Shown: positions 26,252 to 34,920 of the stretch, in pieces
How the letters are laid out: every line of letters starts with the position of its first letter
Numbering within the stretch: the first letter of the stretch is position 1
NCBI GenBank assembly: GCA_965223825.1
Contig: OZ245018.1
Span: 2,356,001 to 2,420,000, forward strand
Length of the DNA: 64,000 nucleotides
Source: CAJXQU01 sp965223825
GTDB lineage: Bacteria > Pseudomonadota > Gammaproteobacteria > CAJXQU01
Direction: 5' to 3'
Position numbers and translations under genes: made by a program
The notes under the pieces: generated by a model
What the model saw: the letters and a program-made list of their open reading frames with translations, nothing else
The model's database searches: none
What the model was told of the DNA's origin: nothing

Positions 26252-27628
26252 TTAGTTACGACGCCACCGGGTTTCACTACCAGCATCTTCCAAAACAATT
26301 CCAGAATCTGTGAGCAGATCGCGAATACGATCAGACTCGGCCCACGCTTTATTCGCTCTGGCGGTTTTACGTTGTTCGATGAGTGTTTCAATTTCCTCAT
26401 CACTCAAACCGTCTTCACTCGCGCCCGATCGTAAAAATACCTCTGGATCGGCTTCTAATAACCCGAGCAAGCCAGCAAGCCGTTTTAAAATGCCACCCAA
26501 TTTTGCTTTCTCTGCCTGATCAGACGCAACGTTGAGATCCCGCACCAGATCAAACAAGACTGATAATGCGATCGTCGTATTAAAATCATCGTCCATCGCT
26601 GCTCGAAAACGTGTTTCGTATTCGCCACCGTCAGCTATTTCCTCGACGGTAAGATCGCGCAAGGCGCCGTACATGCGTTTCAGCGCGCTTTTCGCATTGT
26701 TTAAATGCTCATCAGAATAATTAAGTGGACTACGATACTGGCTGGTGAGAATGAAATACCGTACCACTTCCGCCGGGTAATTTTTCAACACATCACGAAT
26801 GGTGAAAAAGTTGCCAAGTGATTTCGACATTTTCTCATCATCAACGCGAACAAATCCGTTATGCATCCAATAATTTGCGAAGTGTTCGCCGGTTGCGCCT
26901 TCGGATTGAGCGATCTCATTTTCGTGATGCGGAAACTGTAAATCCTGACCGCCACCGTGAATATCAAAAGTATGTCCCAGCATGCACGTCGACATCGCCG
27001 AGCACTCTATATGCCAGCCCGGACGACCATTCCCCCACGGTGATGGCCAGCTTGGTTCTTCTGGCTTCGCGGCTTTCCACAAAACGAAATCCAATGGATC
27101 TTGTTTTGCCTCATCGACGGCTACCCGTTCACCAGCACGTAATTCATCTATTTGCTTACCGGATAATTTTCCGTATCCGTCAAATTCGCTTACATCAAAA
27201 TACACATCACCATTGGCAGCGGCGTAAGCTTGTTTCTTTTCGATCAGCATTTCGATCATGCGCACAATATCATCCACATGCTCGGTAGCTTTCGGTTCTT
27301 GTGACGGCCTGATCACACCTAATGCAGCAGCATCTTCATTCATGTGTTCGATAAAACGCTCTGTGAGGGACTGAATGCTTTCCCCGTTCTCGTTCGCTCG
27401 TTGAATGATCTTGTCATCAATATCGGTAATGTTACGAACGTAATTCACCTCATAACCGCTAGCTCGGAGATAGCGCGTAACCACGTCAAACACCACCATC
27501 ACACGGGCATGGCCGACATGGCAGTAGTCATAAACTGTCATGCCGCAGACGTACATGCTGACTTTACCGGGAATGAGGGGTTTAAACGTTTCTTTTGATC
27601 GCGTCAGGGTATTGTAGATGCTTAGCAC
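26252..27628 (-). CDS. cysS: Cysteinyl-tRNA synthetase
   Basis: CysRS is a class I enzyme charging tRNA-Cys. The 458-residue protein has MYVCGMTVYDYCHVGHARVMVVFDVV (zinc-ligand Cys and the HIGH-type motif), further zinc ligands in PGWHIECSAMS and FPHHENEIAQSEG, and KMSKS in DDEKMSKSLGNFFTIRDVL. Length is normal and nothing is broken. It is divergent from the cyclophilin ppiA and is followed on the same strand by the three tRNA genes, which have their own promoter. Confidence 0.97.
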   Translation of the reverse strand: MLSIYNTLTRSKETFKPLIPGKVSMYVCGMTVYDYCHVGHARVMVVFDVVTRYLRASGYEVNYVRNITDIDDKIIQRANENGESIQSLTERFIEHMNEDAAALGVIRPSQEPKATEHVDDIVRMIEMLIEKKQAYAAANGDVYFDVSEFDGYGKLSGKQIDELRAGERVAVDEAKQDPLDFVLWKAAKPEEPSWPSPWGNGRPGWHIECSAMSTCMLGHTFDIHGGGQDLQFPHHENEIAQSEGATGEHFANYWMHNGFVRVDDEKMSKSLGNFFTIRDVLKNYPAEVVRYFILTSQYRSPLNYSDEHLNNAKSALKRMYGALRDLTVEEIADGGEYETRFRAAMDDDFNTTIALSVLFDLVRDLNVASDQAEKAKLGGILKRLAGLLGLLEADPEVFLRSGASEDGLSDEEIETLIEQRKTARANKAWAESDRIRDLLTDSGIVLEDAGSETRWRRN

Positions 27629-27722
27629 GTGTGGCGTTCTCGTTGGCTTAAAACAGGCGTGGCATGTTACATTATTCAGTTAACCTCATAAACTCTCGTT
27701 AACCGTTAAGGAAGGAAATATC

Positions 27723-28304
27723 ATGCGTGTAATGAAAAAACTGATCACATTAACCAGTTCTATTCTGATCAGCCTCAGCTTGAGTAGCGCCGCTTTTGCA
27801 GAGCAAGTTAGTTTGCAAACCAATAAGGGCGAGATCGTGATCGAGCTAAATGAAGACAAAGCCCCTTTGAGTGTTGAAAATTTCCTCACTTATGTGAATG
27901 CCGGTTTTTATGACGGTACTATTTTCCATCGTGTCATTCCTGGTTTCATGGTTCAAGGTGGCGGCTTTGATAAGGATTATGCGCAAAAAACCACGCGTGA
28001 TCCGATCCAGAACGAAGCACAAAATGGTTTGCAAAACTCCCGTGGCACAGTCGCAATGGCGCGCACATCAGCACCGCATTCCGGTACAGCGCAGTTTTTT
28101 ATTAACACCGTCGATAATGGTTTTTTGAATCATTCTTCACCAACACCACGCGGTTGGGGTTATGCGGTGTTTGGTACCGTCATTAAAGGAATGGACGTTG
28201 TTGATGCAATCACCGCTATCCCCACGGGTGCAGGCGGCCCCTTCCCTGGTGATGTTCCACAAACACCAGTCATTATCGAAAAAGCTAGCGTTATCACAGA
28301 ATAA
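27723..28304 (+). CDS. ppiA: Periplasmic peptidyl-prolyl cis-trans isomerase (cyclophilin A type)
   Basis: This is a cyclophilin of 193 residues with a signal peptide (KKLITLTSSILISLSLSSAAFA) sending it to the periplasm. Catalytic and binding blocks are FYDGTIFHRVIPGFMVQGGGF (Arg and Phe/Met of the active site) and GTVAMARTSAPHSGTAQFFIN. AAGGAAGG stands 7 bases before the first ATG; an ATG three codons later is possible. The next gene is a cytoplasmic paralogue only 30 bp away, so the two likely arose by tandem duplication and are co-transcribed. Confidence 0.93.
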   Translation: MRVMKKLITLTSSILISLSLSSAAFAEQVSLQTNKGEIVIELNEDKAPLSVENFLTYVNAGFYDGTIFHRVIPGFMVQGGGFDKDYAQKTTRDPIQNEAQNGLQNSRGTVAMARTSAPHSGTAQFFINTVDNGFLNHSSPTPRGWGYAVFGTVIKGMDVVDAITAIPTGAGGPFPGDVPQTPVIIEKASVITE

Positions 28305-28334
28305 AAAATCTTTAAGAAATAGCAGGTAAACACA

Positions 28335-28835
28335 ATGAAAGTAAAATTAGAAACCAGCAAAGGTGACATCACCCTCGCATTAAACGCAGAAAAAGCTCCC
28401 GAAACAGTTAAAAATTTCATAGCTTATGTCGAAGCAGGCCATTATGACGGTACGATTTTTCATCGCATCATTAATAATTTCATGATCCAAGGCGGTGGCC
28501 ATCTTCCTGATATGTCGCAAAAACCATCGAAAGCAGCGATCCAGAATGAAGCCAACAACGGTCTGAAAAATAACAATGGTACTATTGCAATGGCTCGTAC
28601 TATGGCTCCTCATTCTGCAACAGCACAATTTTTTATTAATGTGTCTGACAATGATTTCCTTAACTTTACTAGCGAGTCATCAAGCGGTTGGGGATATTGT
28701 GTCTTTGGTGAAGTCACTGATGGTATGGACGTTGTAAATGCGATCAAAGAAGTCAAAACGACGGTCAAAGATGGTATGCAAGATGTACCAGCAGAAGACG
28801 TGCTGATCAAAAGCGCATCGGTAATCGCAGAATAA
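28335..28835 (+). CDS. ppiB: Cytoplasmic peptidyl-prolyl cis-trans isomerase (cyclophilin B type)
   Basis: This 166-residue cyclophilin lacks a signal peptide (MKVKLETSKGDITLALNAEKAPETVKNF), so it should be cytoplasmic. It shares long blocks with the preceding gene: HYDGTIFHRIINNFMIQGGGH and GTIAMARTMAPHSATAQFFIN. It catalyses proline isomerisation during folding. AGCAGG precedes the ATG. The downstream neighbour is lpxH after 16 bp; the ppiB-lpxH pair is common in gammaproteobacteria. Confidence 0.94.
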   Translation: MKVKLETSKGDITLALNAEKAPETVKNFIAYVEAGHYDGTIFHRIINNFMIQGGGHLPDMSQKPSKAAIQNEANNGLKNNNGTIAMARTMAPHSATAQFFINVSDNDFLNFTSESSSGWGYCVFGEVTDGMDVVNAIKEVKTTVKDGMQDVPAEDVLIKSASVIAE

Positions 28836-28851
28836 AAAGTTAGTATTGAAA

Positions 28852-29583
28852 ATGACAACCCTCTTCATCTCTGATCTACACCTCAGCCAAGAACGCCCGG
28901 ATAAACTGGGCCTGTTTTATCAATTTATGCAGGGGCCAGCGCGTGATGCTGACGCCTTGTACATACTCGGTGACTTGTTTGAGGCGTGGGTTGGAGATGA
29001 TGATACCAGCCCGCCAAACGCAGAAATTTTAGCCGCGATAAAAGCTGTTTCAGATGCCGCTATCCCTGTTTTTGTTATGGCAGGAAATCGTGATTTTCTC
29101 ATGGGGTCAGATTTTGAGAACCACAGCGGTGCAACATTACTGGATGATCCAACCGTGATCGATATCGACGGTGAGCAAACGCTGATCATGCATGGCGATA
29201 CGTTATGCACACAAGACGTGGATTATCTGAAATTCCGCGCAATGGTGCGCAACCCTGCTTGGCAAGCTGACTTTTTGAGCAAGCCACTGCCTGAACGTTT
29301 AATGATGGCCCAACACATGCGAGCCGCTAGCAAAGAAGCGATGAAAGACAAAATCCCTGTGATCATGGACGTAGAACAAAGCAGTGTCGAACAAGTCATG
29401 CGCGATCACAGCGTCACGAAACTTATTCACGGCCATACTCACCGACCTGCAGTGCATAAATTCCAGCTGAATGAACTGACTGCGACACGGACGGTACTGG
29501 GAGACTGGTATCAAAATGAAAATGTGCTGATCTGTCAGAACGGATCGCAAACGCTGACCAATATTGAGGAAGTGTTAAGTTAG
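28852..29583 (+). CDS. lpxH: UDP-2,3-diacylglucosamine diphosphatase LpxH
   Basis: LpxH releases UMP to give lipid X in lipid A synthesis, at the inner face of the cytoplasmic membrane. The metallophosphoesterase motifs are all present: FISDLHLSQERP, LGDLFEAWVGDDD, AGNRDFLMG, IMHGDTLCTQD and LIHGHTHRPAVH. The ATG at 28852 gives 243 residues and the family N-terminus MTTLFISDLHL; an in-frame TTG two codons earlier is not needed. It follows ppiB closely. Confidence 0.96.
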   Translation: MTTLFISDLHLSQERPDKLGLFYQFMQGPARDADALYILGDLFEAWVGDDDTSPPNAEILAAIKAVSDAAIPVFVMAGNRDFLMGSDFENHSGATLLDDPTVIDIDGEQTLIMHGDTLCTQDVDYLKFRAMVRNPAWQADFLSKPLPERLMMAQHMRAASKEAMKDKIPVIMDVEQSSVEQVMRDHSVTKLIHGHTHRPAVHKFQLNELTATRTVLGDWYQNENVLICQNGSQTLTNIEEVLS

Positions 29584-29675
29584 TATTCTTACTGAAAATT
29601 CCCGCACTCAACTTTTTGCTTTGCCCAACTTTCATTTCTCGAGAGATCATTCCAATCGCGCTATAGTTTACCCAG

Positions 29676-29690
29676 TTCAGGTTAACTGAA
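29676..29690. promoter_or_regulatory. Dyad TTCAG-GTTAA-CTGAA upstream of the 375-residue membrane protein
   Basis: Five-bp arms surround a 5-bp centre, 14 bp before the first ATG of the next gene. TATAGT at 29662-29667 could be a -10 but has no clear -35. The dyad would then lie over the start of transcription, suitable for a repressor; unproven. Confidence 0.25.
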
Positions 29691-29703
29691 TCGTCACTCC
29701 AAC

Positions 29704-30831
29704 ATGGTGCACGTTATGCGAAAAATTCATTATTGTATTTTAGCCGCTCTCTTAATCGCTATAACGTTAACACTCGTCTGGCCTGCCCAGCAATTCGATG
29801 AACAACTTATTCGTCTTCAAGCAAAAAACCAACTCAGTGATCACTTCGACAATATCGAACAGGAACCGATCAACCTACAAGCCATCCTTCTCGACTACTC
29901 AGACGAACCCACATTATTATTACAAGCTCAACTCGCCATACTGAAATACCCGGAAAAATCACGCAGCATTTTAGAACTATTCGGATCAGAATCCGTATTT
30001 CAAGACATCTTCCAACAATACGGTGATGTTGTTATTCCCGTAATACATTGGTTTTATACGGAAGATATTTTACCGACGATTAAACTACGAAATAGCACAG
30101 GAAAACTCATCGGTACTATTAAAGATTGGTGGCAGAAAAACCCTAGCAATCCTTCGTCAACAAATACCGAACAACCGCTCACACCAGAACAACAAGCTTG
30201 GTACGCTGTGCTTTTTATACAAAACAGTGGCTATGATTTTTTAGGACAGTTTTCGATGAATCCAGAGAAGAAGCTTCAATGGATACAATCAGAACGAGTC
30301 ACTGAGGGACTCACCGCATTTTTTACCCGAGGTCTTCGCGATCTGGAAACGCGTTATAAAACAGATCAAGAAATCACAGCAGAAACCCTGCTCTGGGCAA
30401 GCGTTGATGTGCTTGCGATCGGTGGGACATTTAAATTACTGCGTGCTGGCAAACACGCTGCGCGGACCGGAAAATCGTTACCAGTAACACGTCAAGCGAG
30501 TTTATATGCATCACGTTTAGTGAAAAATGGTTTTGCTGGACGCGTATTCAAATACAGTGCTGTGTTAGGTACTGGTTGGTTGATCATTCAACACCCCAGC
30601 CTCCTCACCAGCTTTTTCGCAGAAGTAGGAAACTTAATCGGCCTTCCGCCTTTTCTTACACAATTTATTGGTATTGCCTTACTTGCCTTCTTACTTTTAT
30701 ACCCTTTCACTTGGTTTATTAAATGGGTTATTAAACCAATCTTGATGTTTACAAAATGGTTACTCATTTCATTAATTCGTATTGAAACGATAATTTTTAA
30801 AAAAAGCCAGCAACCCTCCTCACCGCATTAA
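29704..30831 (+). CDS. Uncharacterised membrane protein upstream of the sortase genes
   Basis: I do not recognise this 375-residue protein. It has an N-terminal signal anchor (IHYCILAALLIAITLTLVWP), then a soluble region of about 220 residues rich in Gln, Glu and aromatic residues. Hydrophobic segments follow near YSAVLGTGWLIIQHP and from about 320 on (LTQFIGIALLAFLLLYPFTWFIKWV, then MFTKWLLISLIRI), with a basic tail. The N-terminal topology suggests a large periplasmic domain. No Shine-Dalgarno is clear; ATG 29716 is an alternative start. It precedes the class GN sortase locus on the same strand with a 426-bp distance to the target gene, so a link is possible but weak. Confidence 0.6.
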   Translation: MVHVMRKIHYCILAALLIAITLTLVWPAQQFDEQLIRLQAKNQLSDHFDNIEQEPINLQAILLDYSDEPTLLLQAQLAILKYPEKSRSILELFGSESVFQDIFQQYGDVVIPVIHWFYTEDILPTIKLRNSTGKLIGTIKDWWQKNPSNPSSTNTEQPLTPEQQAWYAVLFIQNSGYDFLGQFSMNPEKKLQWIQSERVTEGLTAFFTRGLRDLETRYKTDQEITAETLLWASVDVLAIGGTFKLLRAGKHAARTGKSLPVTRQASLYASRLVKNGFAGRVFKYSAVLGTGWLIIQHPSLLTSFFAEVGNLIGLPPFLTQFIGIALLAFLLLYPFTWFIKWVIKPILMFTKWLLISLIRIETIIFKKSQQPSSPH

Positions 30832-31017
30832 TACTGATTACATACGCATAAGTAAATTTAGATTAACAAAAACAGATCAGCTTCTACACTTCATCGGCTC
30901 TGCCATAATCTCGCCACATTTCATCTCTAGTTAACCCGATTCCTAACCAATCTCCGCCATACCGATCGTATTAAATAATCTCCGTATCTGAAAAACACAA
31001 CCAACAGGAGATGAATT

Positions 31018-31212
31018 ATGCGATTGTTTAATCACGTCGTTAAATTTAACGCGGTCACACCCAACTGTATAAAAAGAACAAGTCTACCTTCCACCACTTC
31101 ACTGGATGCAACAATTTGGTTGCGCTTCGAATTAAATCAAGTACCCGCCCGCCATCAACGCTTACAAGCGGCATTAAGCGACAAGTTTGTCGGCTTCAAA
31201 AACAAACTATAA
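31018..31212 (+). CDS. Short ORF (64 aa) just upstream of the sortase target gene
   Basis: A GGAG Shine-Dalgarno stands 8 bases before the ATG, and the frame ends 45 bp before the sortase target gene. The 64-residue product is basic, with no signal peptide or membrane segment, and is not recognised. It contains LPSTTS, which looks sortase-like but lacks a following hydrophobic stretch, so it is not a sorting signal. It may be a small partner of the sortase locus, a gene remnant or non-coding. Confidence 0.4.
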   Translation: MRLFNHVVKFNAVTPNCIKRTSLPSTTSLDATIWLRFELNQVPARHQRLQAALSDKFVGFKNKL

Positions 31213-31257
31213 CGACAAAAATAAATTACTCAATGAGATACCTAAAGGATTAATATC

Positions 31258-33369
31258 ATGAAAAATTTAGACATCGACTCATTCTACTTACAAACAAGGC
31301 GCTTCGATTTATTTCGTTTTTTATTACTTATTATACTGCTACCCACTAGTTTTTTTACGTATGCAAATTCAGATGAGCGGATGGTCGTGAACGATCTCAG
31401 TGAGATAAAACAAGGCTCTCTTTTGTTCAAAGGTGCAGATTATTTCACTCCCGCTGCTCAACTGAAACTGGATGTCAGTATGCAAGTCACTGGTTTAATA
31501 AACCGGGTAAAGGTCATTCAAGAGTTCACCAACACAACAAATGAATGGCAAGAAGCAATATATGTTTTTCCATTACCAAATGAAGCTGCAGTCGATCATA
31601 TGCTTTTAAAGATTGGTGATCGCTTGATAGAGGGTCAAATAAAAGAGAAAAAAGATGCTAAAAGAATTTATGAAAATGCGAAACGAGACGGAAAGCATGC
31701 AGCATTAACAGAACAAGATCGACCCAATATATTCACCACATCGGTAAGTAATATTTCACCGGGGCAAACCGTTTATGTTGAAATCGAATATCAAGAAATC
31801 GTGTCGTATGATTCAGGAACATTTTCTTTACGATTTCCTATGGTTGTTGCTCCACGTTATATTCCGGGCAAACAGACGGTAACGGGTTTTGATGGTTCAG
31901 GCTGGGCAAAAAACACGGATCAAGTTGTCGATGCCACACGGATTACACCACCGATCACAACCGATGATACAAGACAAAATAATGTCTCAATAAAAATTGA
32001 TTTAAATTCTGGATTCGCACTCGATGTAATCAACAGTCCTTATCATCAAATCGCGACTACGGAAAATAATAATCAATACCAAATTCAACTCCAACAAGAA
32101 TCAACTCTTGCTAATCGTGATTTCGTATTAAGCTGGCAAATTCACCCAAGCGATACGCCATCGGCAGCGTTATTTACTGAACAAAAACAAGATGCCACTT
32201 ACGCCATGATCATGATGGTGCCGCCGACACAAAATCGAATTGAGAGTTTAAATCGTGAAATCATTTACGTGATCGACACATCAGGTTCAATGGGTGGTCA
32301 ATCCATATTACAAGCAAAAGCCGCGTTAGAACTTGCATTGTCGCGACTGAAACCAAGCGATCGCTTCAATGTTATTCAATTTAATTCATACACATCGAGC
32401 TTATTTTCTGAATCGCGCATGGCTTCATCAAATAATATTCAATCTGCTGTTAATTACGTTCGTCATTTACAAGCCAATGGTGGTACTGAGATCGCACCAG
32501 CCTTATCTGCCGCGTTAGATAACCAACAAGTTTATGAAATAAATGATCAGAATATTCGGCAAGTGATCTTTTTAACGGATGGAAGTATCGGAAACGAACA
32601 AGCGTTATTCGACATTATTAATAAGAAGCTTGGCCAAAGTCGATTATTTACGATCGGAATTGGTTCAGCACCGAACTCACATTTTATGCAGCGCGCGGCT
32701 GAATTTGGACGAGGTACGCATACTTACATCGGCAACCTTAATGAAGTCAAAATACGAATGCAGGCCTTGTTTGATAAAATTGAAAACCCCATTTTAAAAG
32801 ATATCAAAACCTCCTGGGGATCAGAAACACAAATCGAATCTTGGCCACAAAAGGTATCCGACCTTTATCGAGGTGAGCCACTTCTTATTATTGCAAAAGC
32901 CGACACCTTACCTGATCGGATCAGTATTTCAGGTCAACTCGCGCAAAATGAATGGGCGGCAGAATTAAAACTGAATGGTGGGCAAGATCGCAGCGGGGTT
33001 TCTACACTTTGGGCACGACAAAAAATCGCATCACTGATGCAGGCAAAACGTGATGAAGAATTTGATTCGGTCAAAGAAATTATTATTAAAACCGCGCTCA
33101 CTCATCATCTTGTGAGTCAGTACACCAGTTTAGTTGCCGTTGATGTCACACCTACTCGGCCTAATCATGAAAATATTAATTCCAAAACAATTCCAAATCA
33201 GTTGCCTTCAGGTTGGGTTCCTAATTCTAATTCGCTTTTCCCCCAATCCTTCCCGGCAACAGCGACGAATGCACGTGTTCAGTTCTTGATCGGGCTATTA
33301 CTCTTTTTATTAGCAACTTTTGCTTATCTTCAATCTCCACAACGCCAAACGTATAGAGGTGAGAAATGA
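31258..33369 (+). CDS. Marine proteobacterial sortase target protein (VIT and vWA domains)
   Basis: The 703-residue protein begins with a long signal sequence (FRFLLLIILLPTSFFTYA). A VIT domain follows (LSEIKQGSLLFKG ... FPLPNEAAVDHMLLKIGDRLIEG ... VYVEIEYQ), and then a von Willebrand factor A domain with the MIDAS motif DTSGSMGG near residue 340. The C-terminus has the sorting tripartite signal: FPATAT (about 665-670), the hydrophobic segment VQFLIGLLLFLLATFAYL and a basic tail. This is the single dedicated target of class GN sortases (TIGR03788 type). The sorting motif starts with Phe where Leu is usual. The stop overlaps the sortase start by 4 bp, showing tight coupling. Confidence 0.92.
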   Translation: MKNLDIDSFYLQTRRFDLFRFLLLIILLPTSFFTYANSDERMVVNDLSEIKQGSLLFKGADYFTPAAQLKLDVSMQVTGLINRVKVIQEFTNTTNEWQEAIYVFPLPNEAAVDHMLLKIGDRLIEGQIKEKKDAKRIYENAKRDGKHAALTEQDRPNIFTTSVSNISPGQTVYVEIEYQEIVSYDSGTFSLRFPMVVAPRYIPGKQTVTGFDGSGWAKNTDQVVDATRITPPITTDDTRQNNVSIKIDLNSGFALDVINSPYHQIATTENNNQYQIQLQQESTLANRDFVLSWQIHPSDTPSAALFTEQKQDATYAMIMMVPPTQNRIESLNREIIYVIDTSGSMGGQSILQAKAALELALSRLKPSDRFNVIQFNSYTSSLFSESRMASSNNIQSAVNYVRHLQANGGTEIAPALSAALDNQQVYEINDQNIRQVIFLTDGSIGNEQALFDIINKKLGQSRLFTIGIGSAPNSHFMQRAAEFGRGTHTYIGNLNEVKIRMQALFDKIENPILKDIKTSWGSETQIESWPQKVSDLYRGEPLLIIAKADTLPDRISISGQLAQNEWAAELKLNGGQDRSGVSTLWARQKIASLMQAKRDEEFDSVKEIIIKTALTHHLVSQYTSLVAVDVTPTRPNHENINSKTIPNQLPSGWVPNSNSLFPQSFPATATNARVQFLIGLLLFLLATFAYLQSPQRQTYRGEK

Positions 33370-33965
33370 GCCGCACTCATCAATTAACTATCATGTTACT
33401 CCTCAGCGCCTTCGGATTAATTAGCAATGCAAGTTACATCCATGCGAAAGCATTTGTAGCACAACTCATGTTAGAGTCAGCTTGGGCATCTAGCCTTGAA
33501 GGCAAAGAAAACCCTAAACCTTGGCCTTGGGCAGACACTTGGCCGGTGGCACGTCTTGCAGCACCAGATCTTGGTATTAGCCAGATCGTATTAGCTGGTG
33601 CCAGCGGATCTTCTTTAGCATTTGGTCCGGGTCATTTATATGGCAGCTCGACACCCGGGGAAAAAGGAAACGTCATTATATCCGGTCATCGTGATACGCA
33701 TTTTTCTTTTTTAAAAGATCTCGCCAAGGGTGATTTTTTAGTTCTAGAAACGAATAAGAAACATATCGCTTATCGGGTCACGGCTATGCAAATCGTAGAC
33801 TCAAACCAACACGCCAACATTCCAACCGATCAGTTCGATAAATTGGTTTTACTAACGTGTTATCCGTTTAATGCGATTCAAGCAGGTGGACCATTGCGCT
33901 ATATGGTCACTGCGGAACCAATTGGAATCGAAAATAAAAAATCGACACCGAGTGACTTATGGTGA
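33366..33965 (+). CDS. Class GN sortase (marine proteobacterial sortase)
   Basis: This membrane-anchored transpeptidase should cleave the sorting signal of the preceding protein. The 199-residue product has an N-terminal signal anchor and a conserved PWPWADTWPVARL stretch. The catalytic His is in VIISGHRDTHFSFL, Cys in LVLLTCYPF (the TLxTC motif with Leu first) and Arg in GGPLRYMVTAEP. It fits TIGR03784. In Gram-negative cells the acceptor of the transpeptidation is not established. It is coupled to its target by ATGA and convergent with the next gene after only 16 bp. Confidence 0.93.
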   Translation: MSRTHQLTIMLLLSAFGLISNASYIHAKAFVAQLMLESAWASSLEGKENPKPWPWADTWPVARLAAPDLGISQIVLAGASGSSLAFGPGHLYGSSTPGEKGNVIISGHRDTHFSFLKDLAKGDFLVLETNKKHIAYRVTAMQIVDSNQHANIPTDQFDKLVLLTCYPFNAIQAGGPLRYMVTAEPIGIENKKSTPSDLW

Positions 33966-33981
33966 AGCCAGAAGAGAAAAG

Positions 33982-34920
33982 TTAATAATCTCTGACAGTT
34001 TTTGGAATGTCCACGAAACCACTCTCTGATTGTGGATCGACTTTAAATGTGAGATAGCGAGTGCGCTTGTGTTTTTTCTGAACTTTTAATAATTTAAAGA
34101 TACCAGCCATGATCGCTTTAGACCACATGATGGGGCCTGTGGTTTTCGTGGATAAATTGGTTAACTCAAATCGACGACGTAAAATTCCGTTCGTAAAATG
34201 CACTGCATAGCGTCGTAGCACCGGCGCATCAAAATACTCCATCGCTAATGACACGCTTAACATGTTTGCATTTTCAATACGATGTGGACCGTTCACAGGC
34301 CATGTCACCATTTCACCGGGGGTCAGATCTAACACCGTGGCATGTTGATCAAATTCTGGTTCGTAGTGGATCGCCTCCTGTGTTTCGCCAAGAAACACGC
34401 CTTCCAGATCATTTTGGGAAATAAAATGTTCTTCTGCGGGATAAACATAAAGGCGTTTATCCCCTCTAATCTGCCATAAAGCATTATGAGGAATATCTGC
34501 ATGATATGAGACGTGAATTCCTGGTGATGAGATCAATAAGGATAAGCGACAACCGTATATTTTCAGTTTAGGGTTATTCCGTTCCATCTCAGAAATGATA
34601 TTTTGTTCTAAGTCTTTATACGCATCATTGACTTCATCAAGGCGAAGCAGTTGCACCCACAACTGACCCTTATTTATTCCTTCAATAACTTCTTTTCCTG
34701 AAGCACCGCGTAAATCACCTTCACGAAATTGCTTTTGGCCTTCCACTTTTTTCGGCATGGCATACACCATCGAAAGTGAATCCGGATGGGTTTCGATCAA
34801 ACGAGCAAGCGCGTCGTTAGAAAACAAGGTCATGTCAGGAAGATGATGCTTTGCGACGACCAACCCATCTTTAAACTCAGCGGTTTGTTTCGCAGTCCAG
34901 TTTTTGAAAATTCCGGTCAT
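33982..34920 (-). CDS. Cupin/JmjC-like protein, possible Fe(II)/2-oxoglutarate oxygenase
   Basis: The 312-residue protein shows a cupin-like core. VSYHADIPHNALWQIRGDKRLYVYPA supplies a His-x-Asp pair (HAD) followed by the Trp/Arg-containing strand, and GEMVTWPVNGPHRIENAN supplies the distal His. That is the iron-binding facial triad layout of JmjC-like hydroxylases, and similar bacterial proteins are often labelled cupin-like or transcriptional regulator. There is no signal peptide. Its ATG overlaps the stop of the acetyltransferase gene by 4 bp, so the two probably act together, perhaps on a common small molecule or lipid. Substrate unknown. Confidence 0.6.
   Translation of the reverse strand: MTGIFKNWTAKQTAEFKDGLVVAKHHLPDMTLFSNDALARLIETHPDSLSMVYAMPKKVEGQKQFREGDLRGASGKEVIEGINKGQLWVQLLRLDEVNDAYKDLEQNIISEMERNNPKLKIYGCRLSLLISSPGIHVSYHADIPHNALWQIRGDKRLYVYPAEEHFISQNDLEGVFLGETQEAIHYEPEFDQHATVLDLTPGEMVTWPVNGPHRIENANMLSVSLAMEYFDAPVLRRYAVHFTNGILRRRFELTNLSTKTTGPIMWSKAIMAGIFKLLKVQKKHKRTRYLTFKVDPQSESGFVDIPKTVRDY

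Noticed and set aside
31080..31130. LPSTTS in the 64-residue ORF as a second sortase substrate
   Set aside because: No signal peptide and no hydrophobic segment with basic tail follow it, so it cannot be a sorting signal.
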